Assembly: GCF_021491355.1 (NCBI RefSeq)
Contig: NZ_JAKENF010000005.1
Span: 62,001 to 126,000, forward strand
Source: Alitabrizicola rongguiensis
Lineage (GTDB): Bacteria > Pseudomonadota > Alphaproteobacteria > Rhodobacterales > Rhodobacteraceae
DNA: 64,000 nt
Reading direction: 5' to 3'
The position numbers and the translations under genes are program-made. Below, piece by piece: positions 51,650 to 63,518 of this stretch. The notes under the pieces were generated by a model. That model ran no database searches. It was not told the DNA's origin and saw nothing but the letters and a program-made list of their open reading frames with translations. Every line of letters starts with the position of its first letter. Position 1 is the first letter of the stretch.

Positions 51650-52537
51650 TCACGCGCGCATCGCGTCGTCCAGCGGGATCACGTCCACGGCCTGTTCGCT
51701 CGACTGGCCGCCGTAGATGCGCAACACGCCCTTGACCGGGGCGACGTCGAAGTAGTCGCGCCCATGGGCGACTGCGATGTGGTCATGGCCCGCGAAAGTG
51801 GCGTTGGTCGGGTCATATTCGACCCAACCTGCCTCTGGGCCGCACCAGGCGCGCACCCAGGCATGCATCGCATCCGCACCTTCCAGTCGCGGCTTGCCCG
51901 GAGGCGGGATCGTCCGCAGGAACCCCGATACATACCCGGCCGGAATGCCGATGCCGCGCAGACCCGCGATCATGATGTGGCTGAAATCCTGACAGACGCC
52001 GTGGCGGGCCGCGAAGGCCTCAGCCATGGGCGTGTCGACGTCGGTCGCCTCGGGATCGTAGCGCATCTCGGCATGGATCGCTTGGCCCAGGGCCTCGACG
52101 GCGGTCAGGCTGTCGGCGGCAGCCGAGCGGCGGGCAAAGGCGATGACCTCTGCGTCGGGCGGCACTCTGGGCGAGGGCGAGGTGAAATGTGAAGGCGCCA
52201 GCGGATCAAGGCTGCGGGTCGCCGCGACCAACCCCGGCAACTCGGCCAGGGGGGCGGAACCAACGGGGCGCGCGCTTGTCGCCAGCCGTTGAACGCGGGC
52301 CTGCAGGCGCAGGGTGATCTGGTCATGGGCAGACCTGAACGCAAAGTCGGAGCAGAGATTGCCGAAGAAATCAGCCCTGTCGGTTCGCTCTGCCGGCTCG
52401 GGGGCGATGTCGAGATGCCCTGCAATCAGCCGCTGCACGCCTGGAATGTCCGCCGGCATCAGCCGCACGAGATGCCGTCCGCCGGTGGCGAGGCTGGCAT
52501 AGCGGTAAGTGATGTTGAGGCGGATGTCGTAGAGCAT
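51650..52537 (-). CDS. Transglutaminase-like cysteine protein
   Basis: The 295-residue protein has the bacterial transglutaminase N-terminal beta domain (1-150: LYDIRLNITYRY) and a catalytic core with C182 (HGVCQDFSHI), H225 (AMHAWV) and D242 (YDPTN). It is cytoplasmic by lack of signal. It is third in an operon with the ATP-grasp/alpha-E and DUF2126 genes, a conserved set predicted to make or cleave amide-linked peptides. Confidence 0.9.
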   Translation of the reverse strand: MLYDIRLNITYRYASLATGGRHLVRLMPADIPGVQRLIAGHLDIAPEPAERTDRADFFGNLCSDFAFRSAHDQITLRLQARVQRLATSARPVGSAPLAELPGLVAATRSLDPLAPSHFTSPSPRVPPDAEVIAFARRSAAADSLTAVEALGQAIHAEMRYDPEATDVDTPMAEAFAARHGVCQDFSHIMIAGLRGIGIPAGYVSGFLRTIPPPGKPRLEGADAMHAWVRAWCGPEAGWVEYDPTNATFAGHDHIAVAHGRDYFDVAPVKGVLRIYGGQSSEQAVDVIPLDDAMRA

Positions 52538-52546
52538 GACGCAAGG

Positions 52547-54955
52547 CTACATGAGGTAAGTTGCCCCTAGCACCCCCGAAAGCGCCAGAATGTCGCCGCG
52601 CAATGTCGCCAAAGCCGCAGGCGTCAGGCTTTCGGGAGAATGCAGGGCAAGACGTGTCTGCACCTCCAGCACCCGCCTCCCGAATTCGGTGACCGGCGCT
52701 GCGGCTTGAGGTTGCCCGCCAAGCGCATCGGCCTGTTCGCGCAACTCGTTGAGGTGGAACAGGATCGACCTCGGGTTCTGCGCATCGAGCGCCAGAAGGT
52801 CCACCACGCTTTCTCGCCGCGTCGTGACCGGGTAGCGCTGCCGATGGGTCATGGCGCTGTCGCCGATCTCGATCGCAAGGTCGAGCGATCCGGTCGGGGC
52901 ATCCTCGGCCGTGAACGCGCGCAGGACGTCCGCCATGGTCGACGCCCGTTCGAGCGACCGTCCGATGGTCAGGAACCGCCAGCCTGCAGTGCGATACATG
53001 TTCTCGTGTACCAGCCCCGAGAAGCCGGCGATCTTGCGCAGAAGCACGCCCATCGCTAGCGCCGCATCCGATCCGGCGGTCACGGTCGAACCCATGCGCC
53101 GCATGGTCTTGTCGAGGTCTGTCAGCGCCGCCCAGCCATCGACCGAGAAGCGGTCGCGAATCTGGCTCGCGCTGTTCACCGCGCCGCCTAATGTCTGGAT
53201 CAGACCGGGTGGCATCGCCACTTCGGCTCCAATGCCATAGCCGCCAAGGAACTCTGCGATCTCGGGCAAGAGCGCCGCGCCGCCGTCATCGGCGAGGCGC
53301 GCGTTATAGGCGCGGGTGAGGCGCAGCACGCCCTCGGTCCGCTCGACATAGCGACCAAGCCAGAACAGGTTGTCGGCGGCACGCGCGGGCAGGGCGGTCC
53401 CTTCGGCGCGCGCAAAGGGATGGGCCGTGCGCGACAGCATCGTCTCTTCCGGCACGGCGCGGTCGGACACCACCCAGACATCGGCGACCGAACTGCCTTG
53501 CGCCATCGCGATTGCGGCGGTCCCTGATCCATGGCCCATCGCGATCCGGGCAAAGCCGCCGGGCATCGTCACCCAGCCCTGCGGCGTCCGGGCGAGAAAG
53601 ACGCGAATTGTCATGGGCCGGGGCTCGAGCCGGCCGCCGACCAGGACGGGCGTCGTCGACAAGGTAACAAGCTCCTGCCCAACCAGCCCCGAGGCATTGC
53701 GGGTGAGCCAGTCGTCGAACGGGCCGTCGGCGCCGCGCAGGACCCCGCCAAGCGCGTGGGTTCCGTCCGTCTCGAAGGGCAGGCGGGTGGCGAGCGCCGG
53801 GCCGATCAGCATGCGTCCGGCCTCGGCCCGGACATGATCCAGTTCGACAGATCCTCCGCACCACCAGGTCGCGATGTTCGGCATCTTCAGCGGCTGTCCG
53901 GTCAGCGCCTCGGAAATTCGCGGCAGGAAGGCGAGCATCGCCTGTGCCTCAAGCACGCCCACGCCGAGCGCGTTGACTAGCGTCACCTCGCCTGCACGGA
54001 TCGCAGAGAGCAGGCCCGGCGTGCCGATATAGGAGTTGTCCCGCAATTCGAGCGGATCGGCCCAGCCGGAGTCGAGCCGCCGCCACAACACGTCGATCGG
54101 CACAGGTCCTGACACGGTGCGCACCTTTACCGCATCTCCCTCGACCGTGAGGTCCGCCCCTTCGAGAAGCGGCATCCCAAGGTAGCGGGCGATATAGGCG
54201 TGCTCGTAATAGGTGTCGGTCATCGGGCCTGGCGTGAGGATCCCCACCTTCGATCCCGACAGGACCGAGGCATTGGCCTGCAACCCGTTCAGCGCGTCGC
54301 GGAAGGCGCGGAAGAAACCGGCAAGGCGGTGGACATGGGCGCCCGGATAATGCTCGGCAAAGACGCGGGAAGAGGCGACGCGGTTTTCCAGCGCGAAGCC
54401 CGCGCCCGAGGGGGCTTCGGTCCGGTCGCCCAGCACCCACCAGCGGCCATCGGGGCCGCGACCGATCTCGAAGGCGAGGAAATGCAGGAAATGGCCGCCA
54501 CGGGGGGCGATGCCGACCAGCGGGCGCAGCCATTCGGGGTTCTCGCCGACCAGCGTGGCCGGCAGATGCCCCTCGGACACCAGCCGGTTCGGCCCGTAAA
54601 GGTCGGCCGCCACCGCTTCCAGCAGGTCGGCGCGCTGTGCCAGCCCCTCGGCGATCTGCGCCCATTCTCCTTCCGAAAGCACGATCGGCAGCGGCGTGAA
54701 GGGCCAGTCCCGCTCGCCGAGCGTTGTCGCACCATAGCGACGGAAATAGACTCCTGCCTCCCGCAGGTACTGCTCGCCCCTCGCCACATGAGACACGAGT
54801 TCGGAGGCCGACAGGCTTTCGAGATGCGCAATCAGCGGCGCCCAGGCCGGGCGCATCGCGCCGGATGGGTCAAGCAGCTCGTCGGGCACGCCTGGAAGTG
54901 GGCGGTAGCCCTCGATCAGGCTTGTCTTGCGCGTCTTTGCACCGGGTTTTGGCAT
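52547..54955 (-). CDS. Circularly permuted ATP-grasp (type 2) fused to alpha-E domain
   Basis: The 802-residue protein has an N-terminal circularly permuted ATP-grasp ligase domain (about 70-475: YFRRYGATTLGERDWPFTPLPIVLSEGEWAQI, LYGPNRLVSEGHLP, GILTPGPMTDTYYEHAYIARYLGMPLLEGADL, then NALGVGVLEAQAMLAFLPRI). It also has a C-terminal helical alpha-E (DUF403) domain (about 505-800: NLFWLGRYVERTEGVLRL). It should use ATP to form an amide bond on an unknown peptide or amine. It starts 1 bp after the DUF2126 gene stop and is followed 9 bp later by the small transglutaminase gene. Confidence 0.9.
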   Translation of the reverse strand: MPKPGAKTRKTSLIEGYRPLPGVPDELLDPSGAMRPAWAPLIAHLESLSASELVSHVARGEQYLREAGVYFRRYGATTLGERDWPFTPLPIVLSEGEWAQIAEGLAQRADLLEAVAADLYGPNRLVSEGHLPATLVGENPEWLRPLVGIAPRGGHFLHFLAFEIGRGPDGRWWVLGDRTEAPSGAGFALENRVASSRVFAEHYPGAHVHRLAGFFRAFRDALNGLQANASVLSGSKVGILTPGPMTDTYYEHAYIARYLGMPLLEGADLTVEGDAVKVRTVSGPVPIDVLWRRLDSGWADPLELRDNSYIGTPGLLSAIRAGEVTLVNALGVGVLEAQAMLAFLPRISEALTGQPLKMPNIATWWCGGSVELDHVRAEAGRMLIGPALATRLPFETDGTHALGGVLRGADGPFDDWLTRNASGLVGQELVTLSTTPVLVGGRLEPRPMTIRVFLARTPQGWVTMPGGFARIAMGHGSGTAAIAMAQGSSVADVWVVSDRAVPEETMLSRTAHPFARAEGTALPARAADNLFWLGRYVERTEGVLRLTRAYNARLADDGGAALLPEIAEFLGGYGIGAEVAMPPGLIQTLGGAVNSASQIRDRFSVDGWAALTDLDKTMRRMGSTVTAGSDAALAMGVLLRKIAGFSGLVHENMYRTAGWRFLTIGRSLERASTMADVLRAFTAEDAPTGSLDLAIEIGDSAMTHRQRYPVTTRRESVVDLLALDAQNPRSILFHLNELREQADALGGQPQAAAPVTEFGRRVLEVQTRLALHSPESLTPAALATLRGDILALSGVLGATYLM

Positions 54956-54956
54956 G

Positions 54957-57900
54957 TCAGAGTCCCGGTGCCCGCCGCAGGTCGAGCGTCATCGGGAATT
55001 CCGGATGGCGAACCTCCTGCGGCGGCAGATAGGGTCCGGCCCGGTGGCCATTGGCGGTAAAACGCGCCAGACGCCGCGCCTCGGCCTCGTTGCCGTTCAC
55101 CGGGAAGGTGTCGTAGTTCCGCCCGCCCGGATGGGCGACGTGATAGACGCAGCCGCCAAGCGCCCGACCCGACCAGCGGTCGTAAATGTCGAAGGTCAGG
55201 GGCGCGTTCACCGGCAGCACCGGGTGCAGCGCCAGCGCGGGCTGCCAGGCCTTGAACCGCACTGCGGCGACCGCGACGCCGTTCGTTCCGGTCGTGGTCA
55301 ATGGCACAGTGCGGCCATTGCAGGCGACGGTGTAGCGATCCGGGTCGGTCGTTGTCAGCTTCACCTGCAGGCGCTCGACCGAGCTGTCGGTGTAACGCAC
55401 CGTCCCGCCGATCGCGCCAGTTTCGCCCAGCACATGCCAGGGCTCCAGCGCCTGGCGGATTTCCAGCGTGGTGCCCTCGTAAGTCACCTCGCCGCAGAAG
55501 GGGAAACGGAATTCGGCCTGCGCCTCGAACCATTCGGGTTGCATGGCAAAGCCGTGCTCCTTCAGGTCGCGCAAGACGTCGAGGAAATCCTCCCAGATGA
55601 AATGCGGCAGCATGAAACGGTCGTGGAGGGTTGTGCCCCACCGCGGCAGCGGACCGCTGAGCGGTCTGTCCCACATCCGCGCGATGATCGCGCGCAAGAG
55701 AAGCTGCTGCGCAAGGCTCATGCGTGGATTGGGTGGCATCTCGAAGCCGCGGAACTCGACCAGACCCAGCCTGCCGGTCGGGCCATCGGGCGAATAGAGC
55801 TTGTCAATGCAGATCTCGGCCCTGTGCGTGTTGCCGGTCACGTCGACCAGCAGGTTGCGCAACAGCCGGTCCACTAGCCAGGGCAGCGGCTGCGGCCCCT
55901 GACCGGGTGCCGGGATCTGCGCCAGTGCCATTTCCAGTTCGTACAGCGCGTCGTGCCGCGCCTCGTCGATCCGGGGTGCCTGGCTGGTCGGGCCGATGAA
56001 GAGGCCCGAGAAGAGGTAGCTCAGCGACGGGTGCCGCGCCCAGTGCAGGATGAGGCTTTTGAGCAGGTCGGGCCGGCGCAGGAACGGGCTGTCGGCGGGC
56101 GTCGCGCCACCGACGACGACATGGTTGCCGCCGCCAGTGCCGGTATGCTTGCCGTCGATCATGAACTTGTCGGCACCGAGCCGAACCTGCCGGGCCTCGT
56201 CATAGACCGCCTCGGTCGTCGCGACGCAGTCTTCCCAGCTATGGGCAGGGTGGATGTTTACCTCGATCACGCCCGGATCGGGGGCGACGCGGATGACGTT
56301 GATCCGTGGGTCATGGGGCGGGGCGTAGCCCTCGATATGCACCGGAAGGCCGAGCTTTTTCGCCGCCGTCTCGGCTGCTGCGACCAGTTCCAGGTAATCC
56401 TCGATCCGTTCGACCGGCGGCATGAACACACAGAGCCGACCGTCTCGGGGTTCGACCGACAATGCGGTCCGCACCGATCCGCCGACCTCGGAGATCGACT
56501 GCGCGATCTGGCCTTCGCCCTGCGGCACCACCGTCCGGGTCGAGACGGGCAGGGGCCGCCCCGCCACGTTGGCGGGCTCAGGCAGGGGCGGACGATCGTC
56601 GAACGGGTCGGCCGGATTGATATAGGGGAAGGCCGCCGGCGGCACATAGGGCAGCGATCCAAGCGGAAGGCGATAGCCGACCGGGCTGTCGCCGGGGACA
56701 AGGAACAGATGCCCGCGCCGCAGCGGCCATTTCTCGGTCACCCAGCCCTTGGCCGATTTCGCCTGCCAGCGCTGAACGGGCAGCACGAAACCCGAAGGCT
56801 CGGTCAGCCCCCGTCCGAAGACCCGGGCGATCCGCGCCCGCTCCTCGGCGTCCTTGAGTTTGGAATTCTCGGGCGTCACGTTCTCGGGCAGATTGCCTTC
56901 CTTCAGGATCCATTCCGCCGGGTCCTCGAAGGCCGGTACCACATGGTCGGCGGGAAGCCCCAGTTCCCCGGCGATCCCGGCCAGCAGCGCCTCGGCCTGC
57001 GCGGGGGTGGCACCGGTGGCGTCCTCCTTGGCGACCAGCGCCTCATCCTGCCAGATCGGCTTGCCGTCGCGCCGCCAGTACAGGCTGAATGTCCAGCGCG
57101 GCAGTGTCTCGCCCGGATACCATTTGCCCTGCCCGTAATGCAGGAAGCCGCCGGGGGCGAAGCGGTCGCGCAGGCGGCGGATCAGCTGGTCGGCGAAGAG
57201 GCGTTTCGTCGGGCCGACGGCGTCGGTATTCCATTCCGGCGCCTCGAAATCGAGGGTCGAGACAAAGGTCGGCTCGCCACCCATGGTCAACCGTACGTCG
57301 CCCTTCTGAAGGGCCGCATCGACCTTTCGGCCGAGCGCGTCGAGGGCGGCCCAGGAGTCGTCCGAGAAGGGCTTGGTGATGCGCGGATGCTCGGCCACCC
57401 GGCGGACCTTCATGTCGAAACCGAAATCGACCTCGGCATAGCTCGCCATGCCCGAGATCGGCGCGGCGTTGCGGTAATGCGGCGTCGCAGCCAGCGGAAT
57501 GTGGCTTTCCCCGGTCAGAAGACCAGAGGTCGGGTCCAGCCCGATCCAGCCCGCGCCAGGCAGGTAGACCTCGCACCAAGCGTGCAGGTCGGTGAAATCG
57601 ACCTCGGTCCCCGAGGGGCCGTCGAGCGCCTTGAGGTCCGGCTTCAGCTGGATCAGGTAGCCCGACACAAAGCGCGCGGCAAAGCCCAGATGCCGCAGCG
57701 CCTGCACCAGAAGCCAGCTCGAGTCGCGGCAGGAGCCTGTGCCGCGCCCGAAGGTTTCCTCGGGCGTCTGCACACCCGGCTCCATGCGGATGACATAGCC
57801 GACCTCTTGCGCCACGCGCGCATTCAGGCCGACGACGAAATCGACGGTCCGCTGCCGCTCGCGCGGGATCGAGGCGAGAAACGCGGCGAGATGCGGCCCG

Positions 57901-58268
57901 GCAGGTTCCGGCGTGCGATAGATCACCAGATCAGGCGCGATGTCCTCCGGATAGTCGAAGGGCCAGTGCTCGGCCGTGTCCTCGACGAAGAAGTCGAAGG
58001 GGTTGTAGACGGTCATGTCGGCGATCAGATCGACCTCGATCTTCAACTCGCGCACCGGCTCGGGGAAGACATAGCGCGCCAGCCAGTTGCCGTAGGGGTC
58101 CTGCTGGTGGTTCACGAAATGCGGCTGGGGACCGACCTTGAGCGAATGCGACACCACGCGGGTGCGGCTGTGCGGGGCCGGGCGCAGGCGGATGACCTGC
58201 GGGCCGAGCGTGACGGGACGGTCGTATCTGTAATGCGTCAGGTGGTAGATCGAGGCGAGAATGGACAT
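54957..58268 (-). CDS. Transglutaminase-like protein fused to DUF2126
   Basis: The 1103-residue protein has an N-terminal transglutaminase module (catalytic C180 in [11 protein letters not shown]229 in LHAWCEV, D245 in LDPTSG). About 800 residues of DUF2126 follow ([92 protein letters not shown]), related to glutamate-cysteine-ligase-like or peptide ligase folds. It is first in the three-gene operon. The family is predicted to build and process peptide tags, but biochemical proof is lacking. The companion Anbu-type peptidase seen with some such clusters is not in this window. Confidence 0.9.
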   Translation of the reverse strand: MSILASIYHLTHYRYDRPVTLGPQVIRLRPAPHSRTRVVSHSLKVGPQPHFVNHQQDPYGNWLARYVFPEPVRELKIEVDLIADMTVYNPFDFFVEDTAEHWPFDYPEDIAPDLVIYRTPEPAGPHLAAFLASIPRERQRTVDFVVGLNARVAQEVGYVIRMEPGVQTPEETFGRGTGSCRDSSWLLVQALRHLGFAARFVSGYLIQLKPDLKALDGPSGTEVDFTDLHAWCEVYLPGAGWIGLDPTSGLLTGESHIPLAATPHYRNAAPISGMASYAEVDFGFDMKVRRVAEHPRITKPFSDDSWAALDALGRKVDAALQKGDVRLTMGGEPTFVSTLDFEAPEWNTDAVGPTKRLFADQLIRRLRDRFAPGGFLHYGQGKWYPGETLPRWTFSLYWRRDGKPIWQDEALVAKEDATGATPAQAEALLAGIAGELGLPADHVVPAFEDPAEWILKEGNLPENVTPENSKLKDAEERARIARVFGRGLTEPSGFVLPVQRWQAKSAKGWVTEKWPLRRGHLFLVPGDSPVGYRLPLGSLPYVPPAAFPYINPADPFDDRPPLPEPANVAGRPLPVSTRTVVPQGEGQIAQSISEVGGSVRTALSVEPRDGRLCVFMPPVERIEDYLELVAAAETAAKKLGLPVHIEGYAPPHDPRINVIRVAPDPGVIEVNIHPAHSWEDCVATTEAVYDEARQVRLGADKFMIDGKHTGTGGGNHVVVGGATPADSPFLRRPDLLKSLILHWARHPSLSYLFSGLFIGPTSQAPRIDEARHDALYELEMALAQIPAPGQGPQPLPWLVDRLLRNLLVDVTGNTHRAEICIDKLYSPDGPTGRLGLVEFRGFEMPPNPRMSLAQQLLLRAIIARMWDRPLSGPLPRWGTTLHDRFMLPHFIWEDFLDVLRDLKEHGFAMQPEWFEAQAEFRFPFCGEVTYEGTTLEIRQALEPWHVLGETGAIGGTVRYTDSSVERLQVKLTTTDPDRYTVACNGRTVPLTTTGTNGVAVAAVRFKAWQPALALHPVLPVNAPLTFDIYDRWSGRALGGCVYHVAHPGGRNYDTFPVNGNEAEARRLARFTANGHRAGPYLPPQEVRHPEFPMTLDLRRAPGL

Positions 58269-58419
58269 CGGCTGACTGGTCTGCGGCTGGGGTGTCTGCC
58301 CGAATTCGTTTCACATCTGTCCCGACCACGCCACGGATTATTGCGGCTTTTCCGGGCCAGCGCAGGGGCGGTCGGTTTCTTTGCCGAGATGCCCAATAAT
58401 TGAGCAAACGGTGATGGGA

Positions 58420-59028
58420 TCAGCGGGCGATCAGCCTGTCCACTTGTCGGCCCACGCGGTCCAGATGCCGCGCGCGACTTTCGGCGGTCGAGCTGTCCAT
58501 CAGGTAGTGGGCGGCGAACACCTTGCGTGTCCTTCCGCAGAGAAGGCCAATTCCGCGCATGAGGGTGCGCTTGCCGGGTGCGCCGACCAGAAGTGTCAGC
58601 CACCGGCTCGCCCCGCAGGTGGTGAAGACTCCCAACCGCTCGATATGGGTCAGGCCCGGACGGATGTCCTGGCCATCGGCTTGCGGCAGGTGGAACGCGA
58701 CCTCGGGCAGCAGCACCCGGTCAAGCCACCCTTTCAGCATCGCCGGCAAGCCATACCACCAGGTCGGATAGACAAAGATCAGGGTGTTGCACCACAGTAG
58801 GTCGGCCACCTCTTTCGCAACGGGAGCCCGGTTGGCCGGGGCGTCGCCATTGGTCCGCCATTCTGCAAGGCTCAGCGTGGGGCGGAAATCAACAGCATAG
58901 AGATCGGTCAGGCGGACCTCGGCCCCCGCCGCCGACAATCGGTCGATCACACGGTCCCGCACGGCAGCGGTGTAGCTCGTGCCGCTTGGATGGCAGAAGA
59001 CGACCAGTGCACGGATTACCGTTGCCAT
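58420..59028 (-). CDS. NAD(P)H-dependent flavodoxin-fold oxidoreductase (NQO family)
   Basis: The 202-residue protein has the NQO1-type flavodoxin fold: VVFCHPSGTSYTAAVRDRVIDRL (phosphate/flavin loop), LIFVYPTWWYGLPAMLKGWLDRVL, then a FTTCGA segment. It probably binds FMN or FAD and reduces quinones or nitro/azo compounds with two electrons. It lies 150 bp downstream of the lipocalin-like gene on the same strand; joint transcription is unclear. Confidence 0.88.
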   Translation of the reverse strand: MATVIRALVVFCHPSGTSYTAAVRDRVIDRLSAAGAEVRLTDLYAVDFRPTLSLAEWRTNGDAPANRAPVAKEVADLLWCNTLIFVYPTWWYGLPAMLKGWLDRVLLPEVAFHLPQADGQDIRPGLTHIERLGVFTTCGASRWLTLLVGAPGKRTLMRGIGLLCGRTRKVFAAHYLMDSSTAESRARHLDRVGRQVDRLIAR

Positions 59029-59178
59029 GTGTCACTCCCGACTCGTTCAGTTCCCGGATTGCATCCGGCGAGGCCACGCCCGGATGCTCTGCCGACAAGA
59101 CATCGTCATGGGCGAAGGCCCAATGGGCAAGGGCCGGAATGCGACGGGCAGGACCAAAGGCCCCCGTGGCCGCCGCGG

Positions 59179-60228
59179 TCAATAGCCTGTCATCTCCAGA
59201 TAGCCGCGCCCGGTCCGGCTGCCCTCGATGCGGATCGGCCCCTCCCAGTAGGGCGGGTTGACGGCCATCCAGGATTGCGGGTTCAAGGCCTTGGTCGTGA
59301 CGTCGATCCCATACTGGTCAAGCTCCAGCCGCCATTCGACCGGCACGGTCCGCCCCGCCACTTGCGCGGTCGTGAGCGGGGTCAGCTTCAGCGCACCGGG
59401 CGGTAATGCGGAGGGGGTGCCGTCGGCGTCGATCCAGGTGCCGGAGCTGTAGCCGCCCGCGCCATCGCGCAAGCGGAACCCCATCAGTCGCGCCCCGTCA
59501 TCGAAGAGCAGCGAGAACCAGTCCCAGCCGGTCTGATCCGAGCCGAGCGGCTGGCTCGACCATTCCCGGTCGAGCCAGGCCTGCCCGGTGACCTGAACCG
59601 GACCAGAGGGCAGGTCGAGGCGCCCCTCGACACGGTAGAAGGGTTGCGAATAGTACATGCTCGCCTGACCCTGCGCGGATTTCACCGAATAGCCGTGATC
59701 GCCCTGCGGCACGATCGGTCCGTCGGTTGAGAGGTGCAGCTCATAGCCGAAATCGGCGCCCCGCGCCGCCACGTCCAGCCGCGCCAGTTGGTCCTGCCCT
59801 GCCGCGGCCTGCCCCTGCATCTGCCAGTCGTCGATCCATGCCTCGAACGGCTCTGCCTGCACACCCGCTTGTCCGATCCCGCCGCGCGCCAGCCTCTCGG
59901 CCACGAATTGCCGGTCCGGGGTCGTGACCCCTGCATGGCCGAGCCAGACCTGCGGACTGTCCCAGCCTCCGGCCTCACCGGGCGCCAGCGCGGTGCGGAA
60001 CAGCGTCCATTGCGCGCCATACTCGGTGCCGTCCGGCCCGGTCAGCGTCGCGGTCAGGTACCACCATTCCACCCGGAACTCGGGATGGGCGCCGTGATCG
60101 GCGGGAAAGACCAACTCGCGGCGCTCGGGCAGGGCAAAACCCTCCGACGTCGTGCCAAGACCGGCAAAGCCCTGAGCGAGCACGGGCAGGGGCACCAGCA
60201 ACGCAAGCAGCAGCGCCTTAGCGTTCAT
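59179..60228 (-). CDS. Secreted CrtC/AttH lipocalin-like protein
   Basis: The 349-residue protein has a signal peptide (residues 1-19, ending VLAQG) and the two lipocalin-like halves of the AttH/CrtC family: FRVEWWYLTATLTGPDGTEYGAQWTLFR, GQAWLDREWSSQPLG..QTGWDWFSLLFDDG, then PYWEGPIRIEGSRTGRGYLEMTGY. The relative CrtC is carotenoid 1,2-hydratase, but no carotenoid genes are near, and the ABC export context points to the AttH type, a periplasmic lipid-binding partner. ATG 60228 overlaps the permease gene by 11 bp. Confidence 0.87.
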   Translation of the reverse strand: MNAKALLLALLVPLPVLAQGFAGLGTTSEGFALPERRELVFPADHGAHPEFRVEWWYLTATLTGPDGTEYGAQWTLFRTALAPGEAGGWDSPQVWLGHAGVTTPDRQFVAERLARGGIGQAGVQAEPFEAWIDDWQMQGQAAAGQDQLARLDVAARGADFGYELHLSTDGPIVPQGDHGYSVKSAQGQASMYYSQPFYRVEGRLDLPSGPVQVTGQAWLDREWSSQPLGSDQTGWDWFSLLFDDGARLMGFRLRDGAGGYSSGTWIDADGTPSALPPGALKLTPLTTAQVAGRTVPVEWRLELDQYGIDVTTKALNPQSWMAVNPPYWEGPIRIEGSRTGRGYLEMTGY

Positions 60229-62610
60229 TGGCAAAGACCCCCAGAAGCCGCGCAGGAGCCATCCGGGCCAGACGCAGCGCAGGAACCAGCGCGGCGAGGC
60301 CCGCCGCGACCAGCGCCAGCCCGAGCAGCCGCAGCCAGTCGCCGGGAAAGACCTCCATGGGGAGCCGCCAACCGAAGGCTTCGACATTCACCACCGCCAG
60401 CAGCACCCAGGCCAGCGCCAGCCCGAGCGGCAAGGCGGCCGCAAAGGTGAAGAGCGCAAGTGCCAGCGACCGGACCAGTTCCAGCCGCGCCAACCGCGCC
60501 CGGGTCAGTCCCATCGCCCAGACCGGGGCGAGCTGCGGCAGACGCAGGCCGGCGAGCGTCAGAAGGCTTGCGAACAAGGCAAGCCCGGCAACGGCCAGCG
60601 TCAGCACGTTCAGTGCTGTCGTGACCGTGAAGGTCCGCTCGAAGATGCGCAGCGACTCCGCCTTGATTGCCGCCTGATCGACCAGCGCTTCGGGCGGCAG
60701 GGGGAAGCTGCGTGTCAGGCCTTCCACCAGTGCCTCCGTCTGCTCCGGGGGCAGGCGCAGCCCGAAGCGCAGATGCGGGACGTCCGGAAAACGCTTGTCG
60801 AAGGTCGAGAGCCCCATCAGCACCTGTGCGCGCGGATTGCCGTAGTCCGAATAGACGCCGACCACGGGCAAGGCCCCGTCCGGCAGGTCGATCCGGTCAC
60901 CAAGGCTCATCCGGCCTTGCCGGAACATTTGTTCGTTCGCCAGAACCCCGCGACCGGTCGCGACCAGATCCCAGACGCCGGGCTGCGCTTCGAGCACCGG
61001 CCAATGGTCGCGGTAGGTGGCATGGTCGGCAACGCCGTAGATGTCACCCGGTCGGCCTGCAAGCACCGCCTCGACCCGGACAATGGGCAGGATCGCCTCT
61101 ACCTTCGGTGCGAGCCAGTCGGTCAGACGCTTGGCCTCGGCCTCGTCCGCAGCGGTGAGGTAAAGCTCCGAGGCCAGCCTTTGGTCTAGCCAGCCGGTGA
61201 AGGTCGCGCGGAAGCTCGACACCATGGTTCCGACGCCGATATTGGCCGCCAGCGCGAGGAGCAAGGCCATCAGCGACAGGCTCAACCCCGGCACCTGCTG
61301 GCGCGTGTCGGCCCAGAACCACTCCGCCACGACACCTCGGGACAGGCGGCCCCCGGCGCGGGTGGCTGCGGCGAGGAACAGCGGCAGAAGGAGCGCGGCC
61401 CCGATCAGCAACGCTGCCAGCGCCCCGAATCCGGCCCAGAGGCCCGCACCCGGCCTGCCCAGGACAAGGAGGGCACAAAGGACCAACAGCACCGATCCCG
61501 CGGCGGCCTGACCCATCAGCGCCCGACCTCTGGCCCGTGCCCAGGCCCGCGGCTGGGCAGCGGTCAGAAGCGGCAGGCGCCAGAGATGCCAAAGCCCTTG
61601 TGCCGAAGCGATCAGCGTGCCGGCAAGGGCGATCCCCATCCCCGCCACCCACCATCCTGGCCGAAGGCTCAGCGTTCCCGGCACCTCGGCGCCGTAAAGC
61701 CCACGCAAGGTCGCCGCCACATCCGGCAGAAGCGCACCGGCCACGAGATAGCCCAGCAGCACGCCTGCCGTCCCGGCCAGAGCCCCAAGGATCAGCAGTT
61801 CCGCCAGCATGAGGCCCATCAGCAGGCGCGCCGGAACCCCTAGCGCCCGAAGCGTGCGGACCATCGTGCGCCGCTGCTCGAAGGCCAGTCCGATCGCCGA
61901 ATGGACGATGAACAGCCCGACGGCGAACGCCAGAAACCCGAAGGCCGTCAGGTTGAGATGAAAGCTGTCGGTCAGCCGCGCGATGTCGCCCTGCTGCTCG
62001 GCCGAGCGGCGCACCAATCCGGTCACGACCGTGCCCGGATCGCCGGACCAGTCTGGCGCCAGCACCAACCGGTCCATCGCTTCGCCTCGACCCAGCAGAC
62101 CCTGCGCGATGCCGATATCGGCCAAGGCCACGCCATCGGGAAGGTTTTCGTCCAGACGGACCGTCGGCAACGCCGACCCGGCCAGCCGCCGGGCCGTTTC
62201 GGCATTGGCAAGCAGCAGGCCCGGCGGGCGCAGGAACGCCGCAAGGTCACCGGCGCCGTTCAGGCCGTCCTGCCGCGCCTCGGCGGGCAGGGTCAGCGGT
62301 TCTATCCCGACCAGTCGAACGCTCAATCCCGGCAAACGCCCCTCGACCATGGGCGAGACCGGCCACCCGGCGCGACGCAACGCCACGTAGTCGGCCAGCG
62401 TCAGGGGTTGCCCGTCGGACCTGACGATCCGGTCGAGCCGGTTCTGGCCAAGCGCGGCCGCTGCACGGTCATAACTCGCCCGTGCCTCGGCATTGATCGC
62501 CTGCACCCCCGACCAGAGCGCAGTGGCGAGTGCCAGTCCGGCAAGCAGCATTGCAAGTTGCAGCGGATGTCGCCGCCAATGTGACAGAAGCGCGCCAAGC
62601 CCTGCCCGGA

Positions 62611-62614
<4 letters not shown>
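60218..62614 (-). CDS. FtsX/MacB-type ABC permease (AttFG-like)
   Basis: The 798-residue membrane protein has an N-terminal helix, an extracytoplasmic domain and two FtsX-type four-helix permease blocks (about 210-430 and 670-795), so one chain holds both halves. It starts within the end of the ATPase gene (ATGA-type overlap) and overlaps the lipocalin-like gene. By analogy to LolCDE/Att systems it moves or extracts lipids or lipoproteins at the outer leaflet. Confidence 0.88.
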
Positions 62615-63267
<653 letters not shown>

Positions 63268-63518
63268 CGGTTCTCCGTTTCTGCCCGCGATGTAGCATGC
63301 CCATTCCTCCGGACCAGCGCCAATGCCGCCGGATCATCCTTTGGGTCCAAATATCCTCGTGCCGGCCCCGGGCGAGCAGCCGAAGTTGGGGGCGGAACGC
63401 CCGCGTCTGTCGTCGAAACCTCGCGCAATTCTGGCATTATCGCGGCGCCACCTCTGGTCCTACGCGCCTTTGCCGCGGCGTGGTGTTCTGGGCCATCTCT
63501 TTTTGACAGGAGGCCCAA
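63268..63518. promoter_or_regulatory. Divergent region between the exporter set and the aminotransferase
   Basis: About 251 bp with no gene seen. AGGAGG at 63508-63513 serves the aminotransferase. No clear promoter motif was picked out. Confidence 0.35.

Noticed and set aside
55953-58403. 816-codon plus-strand frame opposite the DUF2126 gene
   Set aside because: Composition is Arg/Gly-rich without motifs, while the opposite frame has full transglutaminase and DUF2126 signatures.
59179-60228. Carotenoid 1,2-hydratase (crtC) assignment
   Set aside because: Fold is shared, but the signal peptide and overlap with an FtsX/LolD exporter, with no carotenoid genes nearby, favour an AttH-like role.
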